The notes below the pieces were generated by a model, which saw only the letters and a list, made by a program, of their open reading frames with translations, was not told where the DNA came from and did not search any database. The translations under genes and the position numbers were made by a program. A stretch of DNA of 64,000 nucleotides, taken from positions 2,294,001 through 2,358,000 of the forward strand of contig NZ_JADBED010000001.1 in the NCBI RefSeq assembly GCF_014873955.1, given 5' to 3'. The first letter of the stretch is position 1. Each line of letters begins with the position of its first letter. This document shows, piece by piece, positions 18,475 through 27,275 of the stretch. Source of the stretch: Nesterenkonia lutea. GTDB taxonomy: Bacteria; Actinomycetota; Actinomycetes; Actinomycetales; Micrococcaceae.

Positions 18475-18571
18475 GTGTTGAGCCATTGAAATCGCGACTC
18501 CGTTGCTCGTGTCAACGACGGCCGAAAACTGAACACTCAGCGACGGGTAAAAACTGAACGCCGTGTTTTCC

Positions 18572-19360
18572 TTACGGGGTTCTAGAGGTAGTGGTCTCGA
18601 TGAGCTCGCGGCGGCTCCGTGTGCGGTAGGACTCTCCATCGAGGGTGAGGACCTCCGCGTGATGGACCAGCCGATCGATCATCGCCGCCGCGACGGTGTC
18701 ATCGCTGAAGATCTCACCCCACCTGCCGAAGGAGAGGTTGCTCGTGATCAGCAAAGACTCCTGTTCATAGCGGGCAGCGACCAGTTGGAAGAACAGATTC
18801 GCCGCATCAGCATCGAAGGGCAGATAGCCGAGCTCATCAATGATCAACAGCCGGTACCTGCGAAGCCTTTTGAGCTCCTGATCCAGACCACCGTGGCGCT
18901 GATGCGCGTCGCTGAGCCGGTTGACCCACCCCGCAGCAGTGTCGAAGAGCGCCGGGTACCCGGCCTGGCAGGCCTTGATTCCTAGCCCGATGCCCAGATG
19001 AGTCTTACCCACCCCTGGGGGTCCCAGCAGGATGACGTTCTCTGCCTTGGGCACGAAGCTCGTGTTCTGCAGATGAGCCAGCACGTCACGGCGCAGGCCG
19101 GGCTGATAGTCGGTGTTGAAGTCCTCGAGGGTCTTGATCGCGGGGAACTTCGCGGTCTGGATCCGCAGAGCGGTGCCGTTGGCCTCTCGATCAGCGACTT
19201 GGCGCTCCAAGACAGCAGCGAGGTATTCCTCGTGGGACCAGCCCTGCTCCCGGGCAATCTCGGCGAGGTCTTCCCAGACCCTGCCGATCGTGGGAGTCTT
19301 CATCACCTTCACCAGATGCGCCAGGGTCGAGCCGATCTTCTCACCACTGGTGGCACTCAT
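18572..19360 (-). CDS. istB: IS21 IstB-type helper ATPase
   Basis: A 262-residue AAA+ ATPase that assists the IstA transposase in target selection. The Walker A is GPPGVGKT in the NVILLGPPGVGKTHL stretch; the Walker B is YRLLIIDELGYLP; and sensor-like SNLSFGRWGEIF follows. Length and motifs are typical of IstB/DnaC-like proteins. The start overlaps the istA stop by four bases (ATGA), the usual translational coupling. Confidence 0.95.
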   Translation of the reverse strand: MSATSGEKIGSTLAHLVKVMKTPTIGRVWEDLAEIAREQGWSHEEYLAAVLERQVADREANGTALRIQTAKFPAIKTLEDFNTDYQPGLRRDVLAHLQNTSFVPKAENVILLGPPGVGKTHLGIGLGIKACQAGYPALFDTAAGWVNRLSDAHQRHGGLDQELKRLRRYRLLIIDELGYLPFDADAANLFFQLVAARYEQESLLITSNLSFGRWGEIFSDDTVAAAMIDRLVHHAEVLTLDGESYRTRSRRELIETTTSRTP

Positions 19361-20625
19361 GCGGCACTCCTGTGATCATCAGCCGGCACCGTGGTGTGGG
19401 TGAGTCCGAAAAGCTCGTCATAGACGCTCAGCGGCCGGTAGGCCACCTCAGTGTCCTTGGTCCCGCGCACCTGGTGGCGCACGGTGTCGTTGTAATGAGC
19501 CCGCATGGCCTTCGCGGTGCCCACATGAGCCGGGTCTGTGATCACCTGGGCTCGGGCCCAGCACCGCCGGTGATCAGCAGCGATCTCACCGTCACACACG
19601 GCCACCACCCGGTCCAAGGTCGCGGTGACCTGGACCAACCGACCGATGAACCGCGGATCCACCGAGTAGTCATTCGCATCGATCCGCAGATAGTAGTCCC
19701 GGGCCAGACGCACCTGGTGCGAGAAACCTGTCGAAGGTGGGGAGGGCGGTAGCGCGGTCATCGCCGCCAGATCTCGGCCCAGGACGTTGACCGGTCTGTC
19801 CCCGAGGCTGCGGATCATGCGCTGATTGGCCCGGCCAGTGATCCACGTGCTGATCTGGGTGTTGAAATCTTGCGGTGAAGCGAAGGATCGGCCGGGCAGG
19901 AAGCTGGTCTCGAAGTACCCGTTGTTGCGCTCGGTCATGCCCTTGAACTCCGGGTCCCTGGGTGGAGCGATCACCATCTTCGTCGCGGTGGTCCCCGCGA
20001 AGGCCTGCAACGGCGGCAGCGGTCTGCCCTTGGGGGCGATCGCAGCTTCACGGTCCCAGATCAAGGACTTCGAGACCGCTCCGACTCCGCTGATCAGCTG
20101 CCACATCCCGGCCAGCAGGTCGCCGGACTGCCGCGAGGGCAGCATCGTGGCGGTCAGGAATCTCGAGAACGTCAGGGTCATCACCAGCACCGGCAAGGTG
20201 CGGGTCTGTCCGAAACCGACCGGGATCTGAGGTTCGGGGAACCATAGATCAAACTGAGCGGCTTCCCCAGGGCGGTGGACCAATCGGTCAGCCGGATCGA
20301 CCCCGGTGTAGAGGGGGCGCAGTTCCCGGACCTTGTCTTTGAGCACCGTCATCGAGTGTTCCCACCCGATCCGTTCAGCGATCACCGTCGCTGGCATCCG
20401 GGGAGTGTCTTTGAGCAGCTTGTGGATCTCTGGGACGTACTCGTCGGCGATCGAGCCCTTAGGTTCGCGCTGGTACTTCGGAGGTCCACTGGATTCCAAG
20501 GCCTTATAGACAGTGGTTCGGGAGACCCCGAGCTTCTCAGCGATCTGCTTCTTCGGCATGGACTCGGCAAAATGTAGCCGACGGATTTCAGCCCAATCTT
20601 CCACAGTGATCATGTCTCCTAGCAT
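19357..20625 (-). CDS. istA: IS21 IstA-type DDE transposase
   Basis: A 422-residue transposase. The N-terminal helix-turn-helix (KKQIAEKLGVSRTTVYKALES) binds the element ends. The DDE core is visible as FDLWFP, SLIWDREAAI and FKGMTERNNGYFE. The C-terminal beta-barrel region contains DYYLRIDANDYSVDPRFIGR. It is intact and paired with istB, so the element may still be active. Confidence 0.95.
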   Translation of the reverse strand: MLGDMITVEDWAEIRRLHFAESMPKKQIAEKLGVSRTTVYKALESSGPPKYQREPKGSIADEYVPEIHKLLKDTPRMPATVIAERIGWEHSMTVLKDKVRELRPLYTGVDPADRLVHRPGEAAQFDLWFPEPQIPVGFGQTRTLPVLVMTLTFSRFLTATMLPSRQSGDLLAGMWQLISGVGAVSKSLIWDREAAIAPKGRPLPPLQAFAGTTATKMVIAPPRDPEFKGMTERNNGYFETSFLPGRSFASPQDFNTQISTWITGRANQRMIRSLGDRPVNVLGRDLAAMTALPPSPPSTGFSHQVRLARDYYLRIDANDYSVDPRFIGRLVQVTATLDRVVAVCDGEIAADHRRCWARAQVITDPAHVGTAKAMRAHYNDTVRHQVRGTKDTEVAYRPLSVYDELFGLTHTTVPADDHRSAA

Positions 20626-20684
20626 GGTCCGGGTGTCCAGAATTCACCCGTCGCTAAGTGACCAGTATTCACGCGTCGTCGACA

Positions 20685-21098
20685 GCTCGATACGACTTCT
20701 AATCCGCGCCACCCGTGCCGGTCCTCTATGCCACGGCAACGCAGAACGCCGCAATATGGGAAAGATCCTTCCCGATCGCGAGTTTGAGGACAAAAGTCAC
20801 CTCAACCCGAAGAAGTACGAGCACTTGAGGCTCTCCTGCGTTCACCCAACAGGGAAGCTCCGCATCGGATCATCGCCGGCGTCGCCATGACCCGCTTGGG
20901 GACGCCAGAACGACCTCATCGATGCGGGCCGCCGGACTATCATCAGATCATCCCGTGGGTCCGAGCAACTTGGTCTGCCGGGTTGGACGGCATCAAAGGT
21001 GCTCCGTCGACATCTGCGTGAAATCCCTGAGATCGTTGAAGCTTTCACCGGCTGATGTGCGTCCCCCGCGCGTCAGTCCAGCAGCGAGGTCCGGGAAT
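20685..21098. other. Degenerate region after IS21
   Basis: No intact gene. A plus-strand stretch ending in TGA at 21053-21055 reads LGLPGWTASKVLRRHLREI, with another helical coding-like piece further upstream in a different frame. This suggests remnants of an older gene. I could not assign a family. The target duplication of IS21 is at its left edge. Confidence 0.4.
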
Positions 21099-22145
21099 CT
21101 AGGTATCGCCGCGCCACGCTGAGCCCGATGGTGGAACGGGTCCGGAGGATTCGCGCAGGATCAGCTGGTTCGCCTCCGGACTCACCACGGGAGGTGCCTC
21201 ATCCCGCACCAGTGCGATCAGTCGGCTCATCGCCTGCCTGCCTTGGCCCTGCCGGTCCACCGAGACGGTGGACAGCGAGGGCGTGGCGTACCGTCCGGTG
21301 CCCAGGTCGTCCCAGCCGGTCACGCTCAGGTCCTGGGGCACGCGCCAGCCACGCTCGTGCGCCGCGCGCATGGCACCCATAGCCACATAGTCATTAGCAG
21401 CAACAACAGCCGTTACTCCACTTGCCGCATCCAAGTCGCTGACGGCCGCGTAACCGACCTCAGGACCCCACCCGCCGCCGACAACGCCACCACAGACGAG
21501 CCCAAGCTCAGCGACCGTCTCCTCGAAGACCCGACGCCGCGCCCGTGCTGAAGCCCAGTCCTGGGGCCCCGCGATGTGGAGGAACTTCCTGTGCCCCAAC
21601 TCGGCAAGGCTGCGCACGATATCGGCCATAACGGACGCGTCGGCCAGGGGGCCGATGCCCCGCAGGTCATCATCGTACTGGTCCAGGACCGTAAGGGCGG
21701 CCGTGCCCGGGCCCTTGGGGCGGTCCGTCAAACCCGGAAGAGCGCTCAGTGAGAGTACACCCTCCACTCGTCCTGATTCCAGAAGCTCGATCGCCCGTGC
21801 CGCGCGGTCCTGCGCCGTGCCATCAACTACCGAAATCTCCATGAAACAGCCAGCGGCATGGGCGGCCTTCGCGGCTCCTGCGAGCGTGGGAGTGGGCATG
21901 GCGTCGAGCTGGGAGGGGAGGATCACTGCGAGCACCCCGGTTCGCCGGGTGCGCATGGACCGGGCAATCATGTTCGGCCGATAGTTCAACTCCCGGATCG
22001 CCTTCTCCACCCGCTCCGTGGTGGCCGGCTTGAAGGGACCCATGTCGCGCAGATAACGAGAGACGGTCTGGTGCGATACCCCGGCCCGCCGTGCCACCTC
22101 ATGGATGGTGGGCGCCCGTGAGGTCCCTCCCACATCAATTGCCAC
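21099..22145 (-). CDS. LacI-family transcriptional repressor
   Basis: A 348-residue regulator. The N-terminal helix-turn-helix is PTIHEVARRAGVSHQTVSRY, followed by the hinge NYRPNMIARSMRTRRT and a periplasmic-binding-like effector domain (VTAVVAANDYVAMGAMRAAHERGW, LSVTGWDD). The GTG at 22145 is preferred because GGAGGCGG precedes it and the product length matches LacI proteins. It diverges from a four-gene sugar operon. Its probable operator, with central CG, lies just downstream of that operon's promoter. The effector is presumably a sugar or sugar acid. Confidence 0.9.
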   Translation of the reverse strand: MAIDVGGTSRAPTIHEVARRAGVSHQTVSRYLRDMGPFKPATTERVEKAIRELNYRPNMIARSMRTRRTGVLAVILPSQLDAMPTPTLAGAAKAAHAAGCFMEISVVDGTAQDRAARAIELLESGRVEGVLSLSALPGLTDRPKGPGTAALTVLDQYDDDLRGIGPLADASVMADIVRSLAELGHRKFLHIAGPQDWASARARRRVFEETVAELGLVCGGVVGGGWGPEVGYAAVSDLDAASGVTAVVAANDYVAMGAMRAAHERGWRVPQDLSVTGWDDLGTGRYATPSLSTVSVDRQGQGRQAMSRLIALVRDEAPPVVSPEANQLILRESSGPVPPSGSAWRGDT

Positions 22146-22240
22146 TACGATGCCGCCTCCTTGGTCCTGCTGTGGATGGCGTCCTTTTACACGCTTGCCC
22201 TGCAGAGGCGCGAAAAAGTGACCTTTCTTACATTTTCCTA

Positions 22241-22298
22241 TTGACAGCCTACTCGGTGCCTCAATACGCTCATGAACGCCACAATGTGATCGTTCACA
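22241..22298 (+). promoter_or_regulatory. Promoter and LacI-type operator for the sugar operon
   Basis: TTGACA (22241-22246), an 18-bp spacer and TACGCT (22265-22270) form a plausible sigma-70 promoter. The near-palindrome TGTGATCGTTCACA (22285-22298), with the central CG typical of LacI-family operators, lies about 8-21 bases after the predicted transcription start, where bound repressor would block elongation or clearance. Confidence 0.65.
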
Positions 22299-22341
22299 CA
22301 ACGAGCGATCACCCTCCGCCCGCCGCTCAGTCAGGAATCTC

Positions 22342-23517
22342 ATGGCCACTGAAACAGTCCCCAGCCCCCCTGGACGTGTCCGCGTTGGACTCGTCGGAGC
22401 CGGCGGCATCGCCACTGTCGCCCACTTGCCGACATTGAGATCTTTGGAGAGTCGCGTCGAGGTGGTGGGCATCACCGATCTGGATGCCGACCGAGTCACC
22501 CAGGTCGCCGATGAATGGGGTATCGCGGGGCGCTACGACTCAGTCGACGACCTGCTCTCTTCCGAAGAACCGGACCTGCTGATCGTGTGCACCCCCCCTT
22601 CGGCCCACCGCGATGCCGTGATCAAAGGTCTACGCTCAGGGGCCTGGGTGTGGTGTGAAAAGCCCCCGGTGCTCTCACTCGCCGAGTATGACGAAATCCA
22701 GGCAGAGGAATCCAACGGCGGGCCCTACGCCTCCTTCGTAGTCCAACATCGCTTCGGCTCCGGCGCTGCCGCATTGAAACAGCAGGTGCAAGACGGGGAC
22801 TTGGGGCGGCCCCTGGTGGCGCTGTGCAACACGCTCTGGTTCCGGCCCCACTCCTACTACGAGGTGCCCTGGCGCGGACGGTGGGACACCGAAGGGGGCG
22901 GGCCAGCCATGGGGCACGGCATCCACCAGATGGACCTACTCTTTGAGATCCTTGGCGACTGGTCAGAGGTCACAGCAAGAGCTGAGGCTCTGGACCGGGA
23001 CGTGGAGACTGAGGATGTCTCCTTCGCGATTGTGCGATTCGAGAACGGAGCCCTCGCCTCGGTAGTCAACAGCGTCCTGTCCCCGCGGGAAACAAGCTAC
23101 CTGCGCTTCGACTTCCAAGACGCCACGGTCGAGTTGGAGCACCTTTATGGCTATGACAACTCCTCATGGACCTGGACCCCCGCGCCGCACCTCGCTCAAG
23201 ACGATGGCGAGCGAGAGCGTGTCACCGAGTCCTGGCGGCCAAAGGAGGACGTGCCGTCCTCCCACAAGCAACAACTCAGCGAACTCCTGGACGCCATGGC
23301 CGCCAGAGTCCGTCCCCGCGCCTCCGGCCATGACGGCCGGCGAACCCTGGAATTCATTTCCGCGCTGTACCAGTCCGCGGAGACCGACCGGACCATCCGC
23401 CGGGACGAGCTAGTCAGCGAGGGGGTCTATTACACCGGGATGCACGACTCCAATTTCATCTACGGCAGCGCCCGCTTAGCCGAAGCTTCGCCCAGCAGCA
23501 CCAAGACCACCCGCTGA
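22342..23517 (+). CDS. Gfo/Idh/MocA family oxidoreductase
   Basis: A 391-residue NAD(P)-dependent dehydrogenase. The Rossmann motif is VGLVGAGGIATVAHLP near residue 17; the family EKPP motif appears as WCEKPPVLS, with the catalytic-helix region GPAMGHGIHQMDLLFEILGDW (substrate His in GHGIHQMD). It probably oxidises a sugar, inositol or sugar-acid ring hydroxyl. It is the first gene of the LacI-controlled operon, and the next gene follows after 34 bases. Confidence 0.9.
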   Translation: MATETVPSPPGRVRVGLVGAGGIATVAHLPTLRSLESRVEVVGITDLDADRVTQVADEWGIAGRYDSVDDLLSSEEPDLLIVCTPPSAHRDAVIKGLRSGAWVWCEKPPVLSLAEYDEIQAEESNGGPYASFVVQHRFGSGAAALKQQVQDGDLGRPLVALCNTLWFRPHSYYEVPWRGRWDTEGGGPAMGHGIHQMDLLFEILGDWSEVTARAEALDRDVETEDVSFAIVRFENGALASVVNSVLSPRETSYLRFDFQDATVELEHLYGYDNSSWTWTPAPHLAQDDGERERVTESWRPKEDVPSSHKQQLSELLDAMAARVRPRASGHDGRRTLEFISALYQSAETDRTIRRDELVSEGVYYTGMHDSNFIYGSARLAEASPSSTKTTR

Positions 23518-23551
23518 CAGCTTCCCAAGACCACCAAAGGACACACCCGCC

Positions 23552-24469
23552 GTGAACCAATTCGATGTCGAAACCTCCCGGGACGCGATCGCCGTCACTG
23601 TCGGAGACACCGAGATCCTTCGGTACGTCATCCACCCTGACTCTCCGAAGGACGAGGCTCCCAAGCCCTACCTCTACCCGTTGCGCTTCCTCGACGGCGG
23701 AGACGCCGCAGTCCGCCGCCCCTGGGACCACCGCTGGCACACCGGCCTGCAGTTCACCTGGTCCCACGTGGCAGACCAGAACTTCTGGGGTGGTCCCACC
23801 TTCGCCGTGGAGGACGGCTATCAGATGCGCGGAAATCTAGGAAGCATGAAGCACACCGGTTTCGCCACTGAGCCCGTCGGCGGAGATGACGTCGTCTTCG
23901 ACGAAACCTTGGAATGGATGACCTCCCGGGACGAGCACTGGGTTGACGAGCACCGTGTGCAACGCGTCCATTCCTTGGACGCAGCGCGCGGAATCTGGAC
24001 CATCGACCTGACCACGGAGCTCACGAACGTCTCCGACCAGACTCTCCCACTCGGTAGCCCGACGACGGCAGGACGCCCCAATGCCGGCTACACCGGATGG
24101 TTCTGGCGCGGACCACGGGCGTGGACTGGCTGCACAGTGGTCAATTCCAACGGCGATGAAGGTGAAGACAACACGATGGGCAAGGTCGCCGACTGGGTTG
24201 CCTTCTCATCCGAGCACGATGACATCGACGGTGGAGGCACCGTATTGGTGTTCGCCGGGACCTCCACCTCTGATGACGCCGAGGTTCCGCCCATCAAGTG
24301 GTTCACTCGCACCGGCATCTTCGCAGTGGCCAGCCAGTCTCCCGCCTTCGACCAGGAAATCCATCTTCCCGCCCAAGGCAAACTCACGCTGAACCATCGC
24401 TTCGTCTTCATTGCCAAGGTATGTGATCCTCAGGAACTCAACGCCCTCGGAGAGGAGTTTGCGCTCTGA
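23552..24469 (+). CDS. DUF6807 (PmoA-like) family protein
   Basis: A 305-residue beta-rich protein of the DUF6807 family, once labelled PmoA methane-oxygenase-like, though unrelated in function. Typical signatures are RPWDHRWHTGLQFTWSHV, NFWGGPTF, MKHTGF and PNAGYTGWFWRGPRAW. It occurs widely beside Gfo/Idh dehydrogenases in carbohydrate operons; the molecular activity is unknown. Start is GTG at 23552. Its stop overlaps the next ATG by one base. Confidence 0.85.
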   Translation: MNQFDVETSRDAIAVTVGDTEILRYVIHPDSPKDEAPKPYLYPLRFLDGGDAAVRRPWDHRWHTGLQFTWSHVADQNFWGGPTFAVEDGYQMRGNLGSMKHTGFATEPVGGDDVVFDETLEWMTSRDEHWVDEHRVQRVHSLDAARGIWTIDLTTELTNVSDQTLPLGSPTTAGRPNAGYTGWFWRGPRAWTGCTVVNSNGDEGEDNTMGKVADWVAFSSEHDDIDGGGTVLVFAGTSTSDDAEVPPIKWFTRTGIFAVASQSPAFDQEIHLPAQGKLTLNHRFVFIAKVCDPQELNALGEEFAL

Positions 24470-25224
24470 TGGCGGTCTCACCTGTGGAACGATCCCTCCC
24501 GAGGTTCCCCGGCGGGACCTCACTGAGCCACCTGTGCGTCTACGACTGGGAGACCGCTGACGGGCTCCACGGCGGATCCCCCCACCTACACACTGTGTCC
24601 ACGGAAGCTTATGTCGTCACCTCGGGCCGCGGAGAAGTCCAGACCATCAGTTCGGCGGGATCCGCCCGGGACGAGCTGTCCGCAGGTTCGCTGCTGTGGT
24701 TCACCCCCGGCACAGTGCACAGGCTGATCAATCATGACCAGCTGGAGATGCAGGTGGTGATGTCCAATGCCGGGCTGCCAGAGTCCGGTGACGCCGTACT
24801 CACCTTCCCTGCCGAAGTTCTCGCAGACCCTGAGAAGTACAGGGCTGCTACAGCCCTACCCGTCGACGCCGACGAGCCCACGCGGGCGAAGGCCGCCCGG
24901 GCCCGCCGCGACCTGGCCATCAAGGGCTACGAAGAGCTGGTGAAGACCGTTACCGAACAAGGCCCCCAGGCCCTGGAAGATCTCTACGCGGCAGCAGTGA
25001 ACCTGGTCCGGCCCAAGACCGCTCACTGGAGGGAGATCTGGGAAGCCAACGTCCTCGCAGAGGCCGAACGTACTCGCGCCCAACTCGACGCACTCGCCCA
25101 GGGCGATGGCGCCCATCTGAAACAGGCCCTCGTCATCCGCGGTGAACCACGCCCCCAACCGCGCCTCTACGGAATGTGCGGCCGCCTCCAGACATGGACA
25201 GGCGAAGAACCCGTTGCAGGATAA
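24469..25224 (+). CDS. Cupin-domain protein
   Basis: A 251-residue protein. Residues ~40-110 form a cupin barrel (HLHTVSTEAYVVTSGRGEVQ, LLWFTPGTVHRLINHD), with His/Glu ligands for a metal. The C-terminal ~100 residues are helical (KGYEELVKTVTEQGPQALEDLY). It may isomerise or cleave a sugar-derived intermediate, or act as a small-molecule sensor. Its ATG overlaps the DUF6807 stop (TGATG), so the two are translationally coupled. Confidence 0.8.
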   Translation: MAVSPVERSLPRFPGGTSLSHLCVYDWETADGLHGGSPHLHTVSTEAYVVTSGRGEVQTISSAGSARDELSAGSLLWFTPGTVHRLINHDQLEMQVVMSNAGLPESGDAVLTFPAEVLADPEKYRAATALPVDADEPTRAKAARARRDLAIKGYEELVKTVTEQGPQALEDLYAAAVNLVRPKTAHWREIWEANVLAEAERTRAQLDALAQGDGAHLKQALVIRGEPRPQPRLYGMCGRLQTWTGEEPVAG

Positions 25225-25257
25225 GTCCACCCGAGAACACCACACATCGGAGTAACC

Positions 25258-26532
25258 ATGAACAAGACAGCACGCGGTGCCAAGACCGTCGCCATCGCTT
25301 CCCTCGCTGCGCTGACGATATCTGCCTGCGGCGGAGGCAGTGGGGACGATGACGAGAACGTCAACCTCCGCTTCACCTGGTGGGGCGGAGATACCCGTCA
25401 CGCCTATACCCAAGAGATCATCGATGCCTTCGAAGAGGAGCACCCGGACATCACGATCAGCCCGGAGTTCGACTCCTGGGAGGGTTACTGGGACTCTCTC
25501 GCTACACAGTCCGCAGCGCGGGACACCCCGGACATCATGCAAATGGACTTGTCGTACATCCGTGAATACATCGAGAACGGACTGTTGCACGAGCTGGATC
25601 AGGTGGAGACGGCCGCATTCACCGACCAGCTCTTGGATACCGGCAGCTACGAGGGTTCACTCTACGGGATGCCTGTCGGAAGCACATCTCTCACCATGAT
25701 GGCGAACGAAGCGGTCTTCGAGGACGCCGGTGTGGAGATGCCCGACGACGATACGTGGACATGGGACGAGGTGGCACAGACAGCCGCAGAGATCTCTGAG
25801 AACTCGGAGGCCTACGGCCAGGCAAGGCCTTTCAACGATGCTGGTCTGGGGGTCTGGCTGCGCCAACACAACGGGACAAACATGGTCACCGAAGACGGGG
25901 AAGTGGCCTGGGACCCAGAAGACGTCGTCCCCTACTTCGAGATGCTGGGCGAATCCCTGGATTCGGGAGCGATCCCCTCGGGATCGCAGGTCAACGAGGA
26001 CCGCGCCGCTGCACTGGAACAGACCATGATCGCGACTGGCGACGCGGCGATGGACGTCTGGTGGGACACTCAAGTCATCGTTCTCTCCAGCAACGAAGGC
26101 GTCCAGCTCACGCCGTTGAAGCTTCCCAGCGAATCAGGAGACGCTCAGAACGCGCAACTGTACTACAAGCCCTCGATGTTCTACTCGGTGTACGAAGGTA
26201 CTGAGCATCCAGAGGAGGCTCAACTCTTCATCGACTACCTGGTCAATAGCGAAGAGGCCGGCCAGCTCCAGCAGCTCGAGCGCGGCATCCCCGGCAATGC
26301 GGACGTCCGCGAAGCAATCCGGGATGACCTGGACGAGGCGGAGACCACTCTCTTGGAATACAACGAAGGTCTCGAAGAAGTCGTCGCTGATGCTCCGCCT
26401 CTCCCACCCGAGGGCTTTGGCGCTGTCCAGGAGATCATCTGGCGGTACGAGGAGGAGTTCCTCTTCGGCCGGGTCAGCGCCGAAGAGGCGGCACAGCGCA
26501 TGCATGACGAGATCGAAGGTGCCCTGGGGTGA
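25258..26532 (+). CDS. ABC sugar transporter substrate-binding lipoprotein
   Basis: A 424-residue extracellular solute-binding protein of family 1. The signal peptide ends in a lipobox around ISAC (Cys24), so it is lipid-anchored. Typical features are LRFTWWGGDTRH, the hinge segment ARDTPDIMQMDLSYI and the C-terminal EAAQRMHDEIEGAL. Two permease genes normally follow in such operons, but here none do; terminator-like sequence begins about 65 bases later. Either permeases are encoded elsewhere or the operon was cut. Confidence 0.9.
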   Translation: MNKTARGAKTVAIASLAALTISACGGGSGDDDENVNLRFTWWGGDTRHAYTQEIIDAFEEEHPDITISPEFDSWEGYWDSLATQSAARDTPDIMQMDLSYIREYIENGLLHELDQVETAAFTDQLLDTGSYEGSLYGMPVGSTSLTMMANEAVFEDAGVEMPDDDTWTWDEVAQTAAEISENSEAYGQARPFNDAGLGVWLRQHNGTNMVTEDGEVAWDPEDVVPYFEMLGESLDSGAIPSGSQVNEDRAAALEQTMIATGDAAMDVWWDTQVIVLSSNEGVQLTPLKLPSESGDAQNAQLYYKPSMFYSVYEGTEHPEEAQLFIDYLVNSEEAGQLQQLERGIPGNADVREAIRDDLDEAETTLLEYNEGLEEVVADAPPLPPEGFGAVQEIIWRYEEEFLFGRVSAEEAAQRMHDEIEGALG

Positions 26533-26597
26533 ACCCAGCAACGTCAAAGAAGACGGACTACGCCCAAATCGTTCCGTTTCAGTCGTCAGAGCCAACA

Positions 26598-26640
26598 CAA
26601 AAAAGGGGCCCCTGCCGTGCGGCGGGAGGCCCCCTTTGTG
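26598..26640. terminator. Hairpin terminator after the sugar operon
   Basis: AAAGGGGCC and GGCCCCCTTT form the arms of a GC-rich hairpin. A six-T run follows on the minus strand, so it works best for minus-strand transcripts, but it can end the operon too. The following 26641-26837 contains no recognisable gene. Confidence 0.65.
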
Positions 26641-26837
26641 GAACGAAGATTCACTTTGTCCCAGAGCGTGGAGCCTCCACGGGCGTACCGACGACGACCA
26701 GCCCGAGCCGGGTCATACCGGCCTCGAGAATTCCTCTCGTGCGTCGAGGCGGTGGCGGCCTGTCGCAGTGCGGCGCGGGCATTCTTCAATCCGCAAGGGA
26801 GAAGCGTGGGACGTGGCGCAGATCCCAGACACAAGAA

Positions 26838-26859
26838 AACCCCTGGAAATCCAGGGGTT
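26838..26859 (-). terminator. Rho-independent terminator downstream of tRNA fragment
   Basis: AACCCCTGG and CCAGGGGTT pair perfectly around a short loop. On the minus strand a TTTTCTTGT run follows. This is the arrangement expected after a tRNA gene transcribed leftward. Confidence 0.75.
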
Positions 26860-26864
26860 CTCTC

Positions 26865-26878
26865 ACCCGATATCGGGT
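26865..26878. repeat. 14-bp perfect palindrome
   Basis: ACCCGATATCGGGT lies between the tRNA-like 3' end and the terminator. It may be part of the tRNA trailer or a recombination-site relic. Confidence 0.7.
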
Positions 26879-26883
26879 AAAGG

Positions 26884-26930
26884 TGGCTCCGACCGGCGTC
26901 GATCCGGTGACCTTTCGAGTAAGAGTCAGG
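26884..26930 (-). tRNA. tRNA 3' fragment (T-arm and acceptor, no 5' half)
   Basis: On the minus strand ACCGG-ATCGACG-CCGGT forms a T-arm (26892-26908), followed by acceptor strand CGGAGCC (26885-26891) and discriminator A. A variable loop AGGTC precedes. Further upstream a loop CTCTTAC would carry a CUU (Lys) anticodon, but its stem does not pair well. The matching 5' acceptor GGCTCCG and D-arm are absent upstream. Only the 3' half survives, as at integration-site scars or attachment duplicates. The 3' part also resembles actinobacterial tRNA-Phe. Confidence 0.5.
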
Positions 26931-27275
26931 CCCTATCAAGGGTTTCTACGGAATAGCACGAGCAGACGTTGTCCCAGGTCAGCGTTCTATCTGCCTACAG
27001 ACAGCTCGCACCGGATGCTTGGAAATATACGGAATAGATCCGGAACGGGCTCCAGTCGCTATTCAGATCCACAGCTGCGTGTCCTCGATCTCGACCTGCC
27101 GCACCTCTCAACGATTCGGGCGCCCGACCGCGGCGTTCACTTGCCGTATCCATCCTGCCAGGAAACTCATCACCCTCCCGCCCTGCGCAACGACACTCGA
27201 ACCTCTAATGCCATCGCTGCTCTCATGGCCCAGCATCGGACGAGGCGGCCCGGGGACGCAGGGACGGCCTGGTGC
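26931..27275. other. Region without recognisable gene
   Basis: About 345 bases between the tRNA fragment and the P-type ATPase stop. I see no credible coding frame on either strand and no integrase. Sequence joined to the tRNA fragment here is where the missing 5' half should be. Confidence 0.4.

Larger units (their letters stand above)
18510..20684 (-). mobile_element. IS21-family insertion sequence with 5-bp target duplication
   Basis: Two overlapping genes istA and istB on the minus strand are bounded by related terminal repeats. Both ends begin TGTC(A/G)ACGACG and share an internal AGCGACGGGT about 30 bases in. GCTCG flanks the element on both sides (18505-18509 and 20685-20689), the expected direct repeat. 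The element is 2175 bp and appears complete. Confidence 0.92.
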
